This document shows positions 8,666 to 18,131 of a DNA stretch of 64,000 nt, in pieces (positions within the stretch are counted from its first letter, which is position 1; the number at the start of each line of letters is the position of its first letter). The DNA is from Rhodoblastus acidophilus. Its GTDB lineage: Bacteria > Pseudomonadota > Alphaproteobacteria > Rhizobiales > Beijerinckiaceae. Under the pieces are notes generated by a model that worked only from the letters and a program-made list of their open reading frames with translations, was not told where the DNA came from and did no database searches. The translations under genes and the position numbers were made by a program. The stretch is taken from NCBI RefSeq assembly GCF_900187365.1, contig NZ_FYDG01000014.1, positions 1 to 64,000 on the forward strand, read 5' to 3'.

Positions 8666-10624
8666 ATGCGCGTCAACGGTCTATTCGGCCATATTCAGCG
8701 TAATAACGCCCGTTCGCTGCTGCTGCTGACCTCATTTTTCTTTCTTTTCGAATTGCTGCACCTGATGTCCGCGGTGGCGCCCGTGATGGACAGGAAGCAT
8801 TTCCAGCACGCGATCGCCTCGGTCACGCAGACCGTCACAAACCAACCGCCCGCCCCGGTGGCTGAGCCCGCCACCCAGCGCGAGGCGGCCGAGCAGGACC
8901 TGCTGGATTCGCCGTTCATGCAGGCGATGCGGCGCAACATGTGGTGGCAGACGCTGGTGCTTGCCGTCGTGTGGTTCGCCGCCGCGTGGTTCATCTACAA
9001 ATATGCCCTGCAAGCGGCGACGGGCGCCCGCAACGCCGATCGCAGATTTGAGCCTCGTCTGTTCAACATGGTCGAGACGCTCGCGATTCAGGTTGGCTTG
9101 CCCTGTCCGGAAGTCCAGATCATCGAGAGCGCGGCGCGCAACGCCTACGCGGCGGGTTTCGCTCCGGCGTCGGCGGCGATCGTCGTCACGCGCGGCCTGC
9201 TCGACGCGCTCAACGACCGTGAACTCAAGGCGGTGCTCGCCCACGAAATCATTCACATCCGCAACCGGGACATCCGCCTGATGGCGGTGAATACGATCTT
9301 TTGCGGCATGGTCTTCGGCGCCGCCTGGCACATGCTGGAAAAGGGTTTTCGGCGCGGCGCCTTTCTGCTGGCGCTCATCCCGCCGTTTTCCGGCTTCATG
9401 CTGCCTTTCGTGTTCTGGACCATCGCGGTCGTGGTCATCGGCTCATGGATGGCGCGATTCGCCATCAGCCGGGCGCGCGAATATATCGCCGACGCCGGCG
9501 CGGTCGAGTTGACCCACGACCCGATGGCGCTGGCCTCAGCGCTTCGCAAGCTTGAGGGGCGCGAGGTCGTGGAAGGCGCGGACATGTCGCTGCAAGCGAT
9601 GATGTTTGTCTGCAAGGCGGGCGGTTTGTTCGCAAGCCATCCGAGCCCCCGCGAACGCATCGCCGCTCTGCACTTCGCGCTTCCCAACATGATCCCGGCC
9701 GAGGCGGTCGAACGCGTCGCGGAACGGCCGGAAGAGCTGAATTGGGCAAATTTCCGCGCTGCAGCCGACCAGATGCCGAAATGGCTGATACGGCCCATCG
9801 TGATCATCCCCGTCGCCCTGTTGACCGCAATCGTGAATTTCGGCGTGGCCCACGTGATCGATCCGCAATACGCCTCGGCCATGATCTTCGCGCGCTCAGG
9901 CGGCTGGGGAGGCGGATTTTCCCATGACTACAGCGGTTTCAAGCAAATCGGCGGCGGGGGGCCGGCCAGCGACGTTCAGGCGTCTTCCGACGACACGGGG
10001 GGCAGTTTCGAGGATTATTTCGGCATCGACCAGGAGCTTCACGGCAAGAAGGCGGGCGCTTACATGAACCAGCTGACCCGCGCCAGGACCAAGGTCGCCA
10101 AATGTTTCCCTGTCGGGTTCGCGGAGCCGTATGAGTCGGGCCATCAGCCGTTTCGCTACAAACCTGTGGACGACGAGACCATCAAGAATTCGAGATATGC
10201 TGACGAGTCGCTCTATCTCGCCTGGCAATACAAGTCTGCGATGACGTTTGCGCTCAACGATTGCGTCGCTAACGGCTGCGCCGGTGAAAGGCTCAGCTTC
10301 TACAAGAGCATGCTGAGCTCTTACATGACGCACAAAATGATTCTCGTGCGAGCGTACGACCGCAATTATGGCGCCGCGGGCGTCGGCTTCGCTCAGAATT
10401 ATTTTCGAGCCAGGCAGGATGACGCCATCATCGCCGATGTGAGGGCGCGCGTGGGGCGCGGTGAGATCGATGTTCACGAGTTCCCGACAGAGTATGACGC
10501 GCTCCGCATGACGCTGGAGCGGGCGGCGGAGGATTTCCTGCCCTGTCACAGGAGGGGGGAATGGCGCGAGGGTCTCGGGGAGCAACTGCCGGTCACTGAG
10601 AAAGGCAAGCGCTTTTGGGATTGA
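8666..10624 (+). CDS. Membrane M48-family zinc metalloprotease
   Basis: This 652-residue protein has hydrophobic segments near residues 10-35 and 90-113, two more near 215-275 and one near 372-392. The protease domain contains AHEIIHIRNRDIRLM with zinc ligands His193 and His197 and catalytic Glu194, and a downstream AREYIADAGAVELT segment supplying the third ligand Glu. This is the Ste24/HtpX (M48) pattern. A long C-terminal half (about residues 420-652) without a recognised domain is extra compared with HtpX, which has about 290 residues. Its place after pspA and near lemA suggests a role in membrane-protein quality control; substrates are unknown. The ribosome site is weak. Confidence 0.9.
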   Translation: MRVNGLFGHIQRNNARSLLLLTSFFFLFELLHLMSAVAPVMDRKHFQHAIASVTQTVTNQPPAPVAEPATQREAAEQDLLDSPFMQAMRRNMWWQTLVLAVVWFAAAWFIYKYALQAATGARNADRRFEPRLFNMVETLAIQVGLPCPEVQIIESAARNAYAAGFAPASAAIVVTRGLLDALNDRELKAVLAHEIIHIRNRDIRLMAVNTIFCGMVFGAAWHMLEKGFRRGAFLLALIPPFSGFMLPFVFWTIAVVVIGSWMARFAISRAREYIADAGAVELTHDPMALASALRKLEGREVVEGADMSLQAMMFVCKAGGLFASHPSPRERIAALHFALPNMIPAEAVERVAERPEELNWANFRAAADQMPKWLIRPIVIIPVALLTAIVNFGVAHVIDPQYASAMIFARSGGWGGGFSHDYSGFKQIGGGGPASDVQASSDDTGGSFEDYFGIDQELHGKKAGAYMNQLTRARTKVAKCFPVGFAEPYESGHQPFRYKPVDDETIKNSRYADESLYLAWQYKSAMTFALNDCVANGCAGERLSFYKSMLSSYMTHKMILVRAYDRNYGAAGVGFAQNYFRARQDDAIIADVRARVGRGEIDVHEFPTEYDALRMTLERAAEDFLPCHRRGEWREGLGEQLPVTEKGKRFWD

Positions 10625-10756
10625 GGCCGAAAGCGGCGCGAAGAGACCGCGTCGGCCTCGCGGCCCGATTCCGGCGCGTTCGCCGGCTATGTGTTGCTTA
10701 TGCCGAGGTTTTTCAAACGCGAGGGCGCGCGTTGGCGTCATGCAGGCCAGCCGCCT

Positions 10757-12526
10757 TTACGCGGTCTCCAATGTCGTTCGCGCCGGCGACGTCAACTCCC
10801 AGCTGACGCCCATTGCGCGATACTCGATCGCCACCTTGCCTTTGACAGCTTGTTCCGCCATCGCGACGATCACCCTCTCGCCGAATCCTTTGCGAGTGGG
10901 CGCGACGACGCTCGGACCTCCATCTTCGATCCAGTGCATTACGAATGTTGGCGTCTCGCCCGTCTCCGCGACGCTCCAGTCGATCCGCACCTGGCCCTTG
11001 TCGTCGGACAGCGCTCCATATTTGGCCGCGTTGATCGCAAGTTCATGAAGCGCCATGCCAATGCCTTGCGCCGCTTTCGGGCAAAGCCGCAAAGGCGGTC
11101 CCACGAGCAGGAGCCGCCCTCCAATCAGGTCGCTCAGATGGGCAAGCTCGGCCCGCACGAGGGCGCCGACATCGACGCCGCTCCATTCGTTGCACATCAG
11201 AAGGTCCTGGCACGCGGACAGCCCGCAAATGCGGCTCGCGAGATCGGTCGCAAACGCGGCGGGGTCGCCGGTTTTCGCCGACAGCAACGCCATCGACTGC
11301 ACCACGCCAAGCAGGTTTTTGGAGCGGTGATTCACCTCGCCCATGAGAAAGCGAATCTGCTCATCGGCCCTGATCTGATCGGTCACGTCGAGATTTGTCC
11401 CGACGACCCATTCGGTCTGCCCGAGAGCGTTGACGCGGACAGCTTCCACGGCGCGAATGTTGCGGCATTCGCCGGTGTCATTGCGCCGGATGCGGAATTG
11501 ACGGGCCCCAGGTCCTCGGTCGCGTATCGTCTTGCGCAACTGCTCTTCTTGCTGCGCCAGATCCTCGGGGTGGACCGCCGCCGCCCAGACGCTGTAGCTG
11601 ATCAAGCCTTCGTCCGTCAGAGGAATCCCGTGGATGCGAAACATCTGGGCGTCCCACCGGATCCTTCCGGACGGAACATGCCATTCCCAGATTCCCACGC
11701 CCGTCGCCTCTGTCGCCAGCCGGGTTCGCTGCTGACTTTCGGCCAGCAAGCTTTCTGTGCATTTTCTATCGGTGACGTCGACGTGAATGGCGATATAACG
11801 GCTCGGCTTTCCGCCTTCGAGGATGGGGACGATCGTGGTGTCGACCCAGTAAGTCGAGCCGTCCTTGGCCCGGTTCTGGATGTCGCCGCGCCAGACCCTT
11901 CCGCTGGCGATCGTCCTCCACAGGTCGCGGAAGAATTCGGGCGGGTGGAAGCCGGAATTGACGATGCGGTGGTCTTGCCCGAGCAGTTCTCCGCGCGAAT
12001 ATTGCGAGATGGCGCAGAACTTGTCGTTGACGAAAGTGATCGCGCCTTTTGGGTCGGCAATGGCGACAATCGCATGCTCGTCGAGCGCCCACTTCAGGTC
12101 GCCGCCCTCTTTGAGCGAAGCGCGCAACTCGCGCGCGGCGCGCTTCTCAGCGGTGATGTCGCGAGCGACCTTCGAGGCGCCGACCACATGACCAGCGGCG
12201 TCCCTGATCGGCGAAATCGTGAGGGAAACCTCGATCCGACGGCCATCCTTTGCGAGGCGCGTGGTTTCATAATGTTCGATGACCTCGCCGTTTCTAATCC
12301 GCTGCAGGATCATCTGTGCTTCATCGAGCTTTTCGGGCGGGAAAATGCACGTGATCTGCTTACCGACAATTTCGTCAACGCCATAGCCGAACACGCGCGT
12401 CGCGGCGGCGTTCCAGCTCGTGATCTTGCCGTCGAGGGTCTTACTGAGGATGGCGTCGGACAAGGAAGCGAAGATCGCCGTTGGATCGGCGGTGACGTCG
12501 TCCGACGCACCGATTTGACTTGTCAT
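10757..12526 (-). CDS. PAS-domain HWE-family sensor histidine kinase
   Basis: The start is placed at MTSQIGASDD, which has GAGG seven bases upstream; the frame is open further upstream without a ribosome site. The 589-residue protein carries three PAS modules (first from DPTAIFASLSDAILSKTLDG, second from LDEHAIVAIADPKG, third from EATGVGIWEWHVPSG), each with a PAC-like tail, then the HWE/HisKA_2-type box EVNHRSKNLLGVVQSM with the phosphoacceptor His, and an ATPase domain with LHELAINAAKYGALS and ending in KGFGERVI. HWE kinases are typical of alphaproteobacteria. No receiver or membrane segment is seen and no response regulator is adjacent. Its first PAS is strikingly similar to the third PAS of the hybrid kinase at 3375. 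Confidence 0.92.
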   Translation of the reverse strand: MTSQIGASDDVTADPTAIFASLSDAILSKTLDGKITSWNAAATRVFGYGVDEIVGKQITCIFPPEKLDEAQMILQRIRNGEVIEHYETTRLAKDGRRIEVSLTISPIRDAAGHVVGASKVARDITAEKRAARELRASLKEGGDLKWALDEHAIVAIADPKGAITFVNDKFCAISQYSRGELLGQDHRIVNSGFHPPEFFRDLWRTIASGRVWRGDIQNRAKDGSTYWVDTTIVPILEGGKPSRYIAIHVDVTDRKCTESLLAESQQRTRLATEATGVGIWEWHVPSGRIRWDAQMFRIHGIPLTDEGLISYSVWAAAVHPEDLAQQEEQLRKTIRDRGPGARQFRIRRNDTGECRNIRAVEAVRVNALGQTEWVVGTNLDVTDQIRADEQIRFLMGEVNHRSKNLLGVVQSMALLSAKTGDPAAFATDLASRICGLSACQDLLMCNEWSGVDVGALVRAELAHLSDLIGGRLLLVGPPLRLCPKAAQGIGMALHELAINAAKYGALSDDKGQVRIDWSVAETGETPTFVMHWIEDGGPSVVAPTRKGFGERVIVAMAEQAVKGKVAIEYRAMGVSWELTSPARTTLETA

Positions 12527-13433
12527 GAGTGCCTCGTCTTTGACTGGACACGAAGCGCGCGGCGCTTGAGAGGCGCGGCAAGAAAGGCGTAAATTCACAG
12601 GCTGAGGTTGAACTAAAACTACCCGCCTGAAATCTCTACGGGTCAAGCATGGCCTTAGAAAGTCATGCACCGAGCATCGTGAAATCAAATATTTGTGATG
12701 ACGAAGTTCTCGACCGCCTGGAAGGGACGGTCCGAATAATCTTAAATGACGCCAGCCGAGGACGTTTTTTTGGAGAAGCGGGGGTGTGTTCGTCTGCTCC
12801 GACTTTCTGCTTCACCGCGCCGAGCAGTCTGGATAGCGAATGCGCCGGCTGCGGAGCCGCAAATCGCAGACGCAAAGAAGCCCTCCTCGTTTCTAATGTC
12901 GCTGGTTGACGCGGCTGCGCGGCCTCACGGACGAACGCGGCTCCCTTTGCATCGGAGCGACTCGTTCCTGAAGCTCCACGGGGACGCCTGCATTCGATTC
13001 ACGCCTCATCAACGCCGGTCGCCGCCCCCGATTTTCCAGTCCCCCTGGGCCGGCGACATTCGCGATAGCTGCTTTATAGCAAGCAGAGTCGGCATTTTCG
13101 AATGTCGGCGCAACCATTGACGTACGTAAACATCAACAAGCGTCGATAAAAAATGAGCTTTCAACCTCACTTGTTTTAAGAAGTTTTTTACGATACTAGC
13201 AAATTTTAAGATGCGCATTTGCGAATACGTGCATCCAGCTCTCGTTGAGGATACGCACCACTTCCAACCATCCGTGATTAGGTTAAATGTTTTTTAAAAG
13301 AGATTGAGCCCCGCACACGTGTTGACGTGAGTAAATATGAACTTTTTTAAAATAACCGTATTGTCGCCTGATGTTTATATTGGTATGTTTTTGGATATCG
13401 AATTGAAAAACACCTCCATATTGAGGCAATACA
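12527..13433. other. Long intergenic region, AT-rich in its second half
   Basis: The first part (to about 13120) contains only short overlapping frames on both strands that share no family motif. From about 13120 to 13433 base composition shifts sharply towards A and T, with runs such as AAAAAATGAG and TTTTTTAAAAT. A TTGACG sequence at 13322 followed by TAAAAT-like sequence about twenty bases later is a weak promoter candidate for the large adhesin gene. The composition shift suggests acquired DNA or a heavily regulated promoter region. Confidence 0.5.
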
Positions 13434-16400
13434 ATGACTCTTGTGAATGCATCCGCTGTGCCGGATATTGATTTTAATCAAGAGATCGGCGACGGCGCGG
13501 CGCGCCAAGTGATCTTCATTGAAAACACCTTGGACAATTGGCAGAAACTGGCCGGCCTGCTGCCCGCGTCTGCTGAAGTGGTGATTCTGGATGGCCGTGA
13601 GGACGGTCTTGCCCAAATGGCGCGCTATCTGTCGGCAAAACCGGCCGGTTCTGTAGATTCCCTGCAACTGCTGAGCCACGGCTCAATGGGCGAGGTGCAG
13701 TTGGGCAGCCTGACGCTGACGATGAGCGCCCTGCAAGCCAACGCCGACAGCCTGCGCCAAATTGGCCAAGCCCTGTCCGACAAGGCGGATTGGCAGATTT
13801 ACGGTTGCGACGTAGCCAGGGGCGCAGAGGGGCGACACTTCATCGATGCGCTGGCGCGTTTGACCGGCGCCGACGTGTCGGCTTCGGTTAACCGGACCGG
13901 TCAAGGGGGCGACTGGGCGCTGGAAGCGCATACCGGCGCCGCCAGCGCTGCGCCCGATTGGGTGGCCCGCGTGGAAACCGATTATCGTGGCGCCTTAGCC
14001 ATCACCCACAACTTTGAATCCGGCGACACCATCACCGGCGCCAGCACGTCGGCCCTCACGCTCAAGAACAACACGAGTAATGTCTCGATCATGCTGACCG
14101 CCGCACAAGGGGTGTGGAAGGCCGGCAATGACGCGTCCAACGGTTATTCAACCACGTTTTCCGGAAATTGGGGCCTCAACGAAGCCGGCTCCTCAACCAA
14201 CGTGACCTTGACCGTTGATATGGACAACAACGGTTCCTTTGGAGACGCGTTCTCGTTCAACAGCTTCAAGCTGTCGGATCCGAGCTTCAACGGCGGGCTT
14301 TACGTCATCAAACCCAATGGTTCGACCACCGGGCAAGAAACCATCCTGCTGAACAGCATGATCGATTCCTACTCGACATTTTCCCCAACCACTTCAAGCA
14401 ACTTCAACAATATAACCAGCCTGAGCATAGACTTCTCAAGCTCCGCCACGGGCATTGCGGTGGACGATTTCGATATCGGCGCTCCGGCTGCGGCCAACAC
14501 CGCACCCACGATCACCAGCGGCGCGATCGGGTCGGTGAATGAAAACGCCAGCACGTCCACGGTGGTGTACACCGCCACCGCCACCGACGCCGAAAATGAC
14601 GCCATCATCTACGCCTTGACCGGCGCCGACGCCGGCTTGCTCACGATCAACAGCAGCACCGGGGTGATGCGTCTGCTATCCTCCGCCAACTACGAGGCCA
14701 AGAGCAGCTACAGTGTGAATGTTTTGGCCTCCGATGGTTCGCTCAGCAGCACCAAGGCGGTGACCATCAATATCAATGATGTCAACGAAACCCCGACATA
14801 TTCCAGCGGCGCCTCCGGCAGCGTGGCGGAAAACGCCGCCACCACCACCGTGGCGTACACCGCCGCCTCCACCGACCCGGAAGGCGGCGCCATTACGTAT
14901 TCGCTGTCCGGCACGGATGCGGCCTCCTTCAACATCAACAGCGGCACGGGCGCCATCAGGCTGAACGCCTCGGCGAACTATGAAGCCAAGTCCAGCTATA
15001 GCCTGAACGTGCTGGCCTCCGATGGAGTCAACACCGGGATGAAGGCTATCACCATTGCCGTGACCAACGTCAATGAAAAGCCTGAGATTACGGCGCCGGC
15101 CTCGCAGAACGTGGACCAGGAGACAGCCACCGCGCTGACCGGCATCAGCGTTGCGGATCCGGATTCCGGCTCAAACATGATCACCCTGTCGCTGTCGGCG
15201 CCGGCGGGCAGCTTCACCGCCACCTCTGGCAGCGGGGTGACGGCGCTGGGCAGCGGCGCCAGTTCGCTGACGCTGACCGGCACGCAAACCAACATCAACG
15301 CCTTCATTTCCGCCAGCAAGGCGACCTACACCTCGGCGGCCGGCGCCACCGGCTCGGTCACCCTCAGCATCGGCTCCAACGACGGCGGCAATTCCGGGTC
15401 CGGCGGCACGCAGACCGACGTCAAGACCGAAACGCTGAACATTGTGGCGCCCGGCTCGACGCCCGTGATCACCTCGGGCGCGTCCGGCTCCATCGCGGAA
15501 AACGCCGCCACGAGCACTGTGGCGTACACGGCCGCCGCCACCGACGCCGACAACGACACCCTCACCTACGCCTTGACCGGGACCGACGCCGCGGCCTTCC
15601 TGATTGACGCCAGCACGGGCGCGGTGACGCTGGCGGCCGCCGCCGATTACGAGACCAAATCCAGCTACAGCATCACGCTCAACGCAAGCGACGCCAGCCA
15701 TACCGCCACCAGGGCGCTGACCATCAATGTCACGGACGTCAACGAAGCGCCGACCAATATCGCCCTGTCGGCCAGCAGTATCGCGGAAAGCACCGACACC
15801 TCGAGCGCGGTCAACATCGGTCTATTGACCAGCACGGACCCTGACGTCGCCAACACCTTCAGCTACAGCATTGTCGGGGGCGCCGACCAGGCCAGCTTTC
15901 AGCTGACCGGGGCGGCCTTGCAGTTCAAGGCGGGCGCCGCGCTCGATTACGAAACCAAGGGCAGCTATGCCGTCACCGTGCGCAGCACGGACCAGGGCGG
16001 CCAGAGCTACGACAAGGCGTTCGCCATTACGCTGACTAACGCCAACGACAAGCCCGAGCTGACCACGCCCGCCTCACAAAGCGTAACGCTTGGCGCGGCC
16101 ACGGCCCTGTCCGGCATCAGCGTGTCGGATCAGGATGCCGGCGCCAACGCCATCGCGCTCACCTTAAGCGCCGCGGCGGGCGTTCTGACCGCCGCCAGCG
16201 GCGGCGGCGTGACCATTGGCGGTTCGGGCTCGGCCGCTGTAACCCTGTCCGGTTCGCAAAGCGCCATCAACACGTTCCTTGCGGGCGGCGGCGTGACGTA
16301 CGCCCCGGACGCCAGCGCGACGGCCGGCTCCACGGTGACGCTGACCGTCCAGAGCGACGACAATGGCTTTACCGGCGGCGCGGCGCAGACGGTGAGCGCA

Positions 16401-17726
16401 ACGATCGCCCTGACCCTGGCCGCCGCTGGAGGGGGCGGCGGCGGAACGACCGACACATTGATAGACGGCGTCCATGTCGCCGCTGGCTTTGCTATCCTTA
16501 GCGATGGAAGCATCGTGCCGACGACGACGATTCCGGTCATTGCCGGGGACCGCCATGATCAAGACAGCGCCAGCGCCGCCGCCGATATTCCGCTCGCGGG
16601 CGGCGCCGGCGCGCCCGTGATCAAGGCCGAAATTCCGGTGGGCATCGGCATGACCAGCGAAGGCGGCGACGGCGCCAAGGCAGACAAAACCGACCTGATC
16701 GCCGCCATCGAAAGCCGCACGGTGGACAAGTCGGCCGACCAGAACGCTATGGTGGAGTTGGGCCATTCTTTCCTCAAGGCCCTCCCCGCCTCTACCGACC
16801 TATGGGTGCGCACAGTCATCATCAGCGCCGATTCCAACAAGGACGCCGCCGGCAATCTGGTGTTCCGCGGCCAGACCAGCGACAGCGACGCCTCCTCCGC
16901 TCTGGTGCTGGATTTCAGTCACCTGCCGAAAAACAGCAAGGTTTCCACGGAGAACATCAATTTTGCAGCGGTCGTCGGCGAGGTGAACATCACCACCGGG
17001 GACGGCGACCAACTGTTGATCGCTGACGACAAATCGCAAACCCTGGACCTCGGCGCCGGCGACGACACGGTGTATGCGGGCGCGGGCGACGATGTTCTGA
17101 ACAACAGCAAAGGCGACGACAAACTGTTCGGCCAGAATGGCGACGACACGTTCGGCGCCGAAAACGGCAAGAACATGCTGCATGGCGGCGCGGGCGACGA
17201 CATGGCCAAATTCACCGGCAGCCGTTCCGATTACACGATTGAGCATCATGATGGCTACGTCAAGGTGATCAACAATACTGACCCAAGCAAGACAACGCTG
17301 CTGATCAACACCGAAACCCTGCAGTTTGCCGACACCAGCGAGACCGTCCCGACTCGGGATGCGCTGGATGTGCTGGCCGGAGCTTATATGCAAATCGTCG
17401 ATCGGCAGGCTGACCTCTACGGGTTTGAATGTTGGGCCAATCTGCAATCCTCGGGCGCCAGCCTGGGGAGCATCGCCATCAAGATGATCCGTTCCGACGA
17501 GGCTAGGGCCCATGGGTTCGTTCTGAACGGCGATGCCGGGAATGACGTGGAAATGCTCTACAAGGCCCTTCTGGGGCGTGAATCGGACAGCAAAGGCAAG
17601 GCTGCATGGACGCAACAGTTGCAATCGGGCGCCTTGACGCTGGAACAGGTGGCGGACGCCTTCATGCTGGGTCGCGAAATGCAAACACACTATTTGACGC
17701 CGACGGAATGGGATTTCTTCGTGTGA
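13434..17726 (+). CDS. Large secreted adhesin-like protein: DUF4347, cadherin-like repeats, RTX-like stretch, DUF4214
   Basis: The 1430-residue protein starts at an ATG with TTGAGG eight bases upstream. Residues about 24-165 form a DUF4347 domain (QVIFIENTLDNW, LLSHGSMGEV, WQIYGCDVARG). Residues about 190-345 resemble a beta-sandwich. Four cadherin-like repeats follow (each with GSxxENA..T.VAYTA..TD and NYEAKSSY or DYETK), interspersed with two related modules beginning PASQ. After a Gly-rich linker come a few GGxGxD-like turns (LGAGDDTVYAGAGDD, HGGAGDD) and a C-terminal DUF4214 region (LDVLAGAYMQIVDR and ALLGRESDSKG). The end in DFFV and the absence of a signal peptide fit type I secretion, but no such transporter lies nearby. 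A role in surface attachment is inferred. Confidence 0.88.
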   Translation: MTLVNASAVPDIDFNQEIGDGAARQVIFIENTLDNWQKLAGLLPASAEVVILDGREDGLAQMARYLSAKPAGSVDSLQLLSHGSMGEVQLGSLTLTMSALQANADSLRQIGQALSDKADWQIYGCDVARGAEGRHFIDALARLTGADVSASVNRTGQGGDWALEAHTGAASAAPDWVARVETDYRGALAITHNFESGDTITGASTSALTLKNNTSNVSIMLTAAQGVWKAGNDASNGYSTTFSGNWGLNEAGSSTNVTLTVDMDNNGSFGDAFSFNSFKLSDPSFNGGLYVIKPNGSTTGQETILLNSMIDSYSTFSPTTSSNFNNITSLSIDFSSSATGIAVDDFDIGAPAAANTAPTITSGAIGSVNENASTSTVVYTATATDAENDAIIYALTGADAGLLTINSSTGVMRLLSSANYEAKSSYSVNVLASDGSLSSTKAVTININDVNETPTYSSGASGSVAENAATTTVAYTAASTDPEGGAITYSLSGTDAASFNINSGTGAIRLNASANYEAKSSYSLNVLASDGVNTGMKAITIAVTNVNEKPEITAPASQNVDQETATALTGISVADPDSGSNMITLSLSAPAGSFTATSGSGVTALGSGASSLTLTGTQTNINAFISASKATYTSAAGATGSVTLSIGSNDGGNSGSGGTQTDVKTETLNIVAPGSTPVITSGASGSIAENAATSTVAYTAAATDADNDTLTYALTGTDAAAFLIDASTGAVTLAAAADYETKSSYSITLNASDASHTATRALTINVTDVNEAPTNIALSASSIAESTDTSSAVNIGLLTSTDPDVANTFSYSIVGGADQASFQLTGAALQFKAGAALDYETKGSYAVTVRSTDQGGQSYDKAFAITLTNANDKPELTTPASQSVTLGAATALSGISVSDQDAGANAIALTLSAAAGVLTAASGGGVTIGGSGSAAVTLSGSQSAINTFLAGGGVTYAPDASATAGSTVTLTVQSDDNGFTGGAAQTVSATIALTLAAAGGGGGGTTDTLIDGVHVAAGFAILSDGSIVPTTTIPVIAGDRHDQDSASAAADIPLAGGAGAPVIKAEIPVGIGMTSEGGDGAKADKTDLIAAIESRTVDKSADQNAMVELGHSFLKALPASTDLWVRTVIISADSNKDAAGNLVFRGQTSDSDASSALVLDFSHLPKNSKVSTENINFAAVVGEVNITTGDGDQLLIADDKSQTLDLGAGDDTVYAGAGDDVLNNSKGDDKLFGQNGDDTFGAENGKNMLHGGAGDDMAKFTGSRSDYTIEHHDGYVKVINNTDPSKTTLLINTETLQFADTSETVPTRDALDVLAGAYMQIVDRQADLYGFECWANLQSSGASLGSIAIKMIRSDEARAHGFVLNGDAGNDVEMLYKALLGRESDSKGKAAWTQQLQSGALTLEQVADAFMLGREMQTHYLTPTEWDFFV

Positions 17727-18131
17727 CAAACGGCCTTCCCGTATTACTGGCGAGCGGTTCGCACGCTTGAACTGATCTGTTTCCATGGCGCGGCGAGGAC
17801 TCGCGCCATGGTGGGGAGGCTGAAGATCAAAACAGAGCTGACGCCCCGGGCTTCCAGCGTGAAGCGCAACGGTTGCGCCTGCCGACACGGACATGCCGGT
17901 GAGCTTCGGCAGTGCAATCGTGGACGGCTGCGCTTCCGGTTTCTCAGCACCTGAGGATCCGGCGTCGGCAAAGGGCGTCGGCTGGCTTCAGCTCTGGCTT
18001 AATGCCTGACGCCTGGTCCCATTGGCCGAAGCGTTGATCCTGAAAATGCAACGCGATGTTCGTTCCAAGGACGCGACCTTCGAGACGTTGAAACGCGACG
18101 GCCGCCGGAGCGACGGCCAGCCCTCGCAGCG
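17727..18131. other. Intergenic region with one strong inverted repeat
   Basis: This region separates the adhesin gene from the convergent LysR gene. Apart from the hairpin at 17783-17811, I see no gene. A 63-codon minus-strand frame at 17944-18135 and a 69-codon plus-strand frame at 18022-18231 show no recognisable family and overlap each other. Confidence 0.5.
17783..17811. repeat. Perfect 10-bp inverted repeat, possible terminator hairpin
   Basis: CCATGGCGCG and CGCGCCATGG are perfect complements separated by nine bases. It lies 57 bases after the adhesin stop codon, between convergent genes, a position typical of a bidirectional terminator. No T-run follows on either strand, so it is not a canonical intrinsic terminator. 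Confidence 0.45.

Noticed and set aside
10691-12592. Plus-strand open frame of 633 codons opposite the HWE kinase
   Set aside because: Low-complexity antisense translation; the minus-strand frame has complete PAS and HWE motifs.
12649-12909. 86-codon plus-strand frame upstream of the adhesin
   Set aside because: No ribosome site, no family, and overlapped by other equally poor frames.
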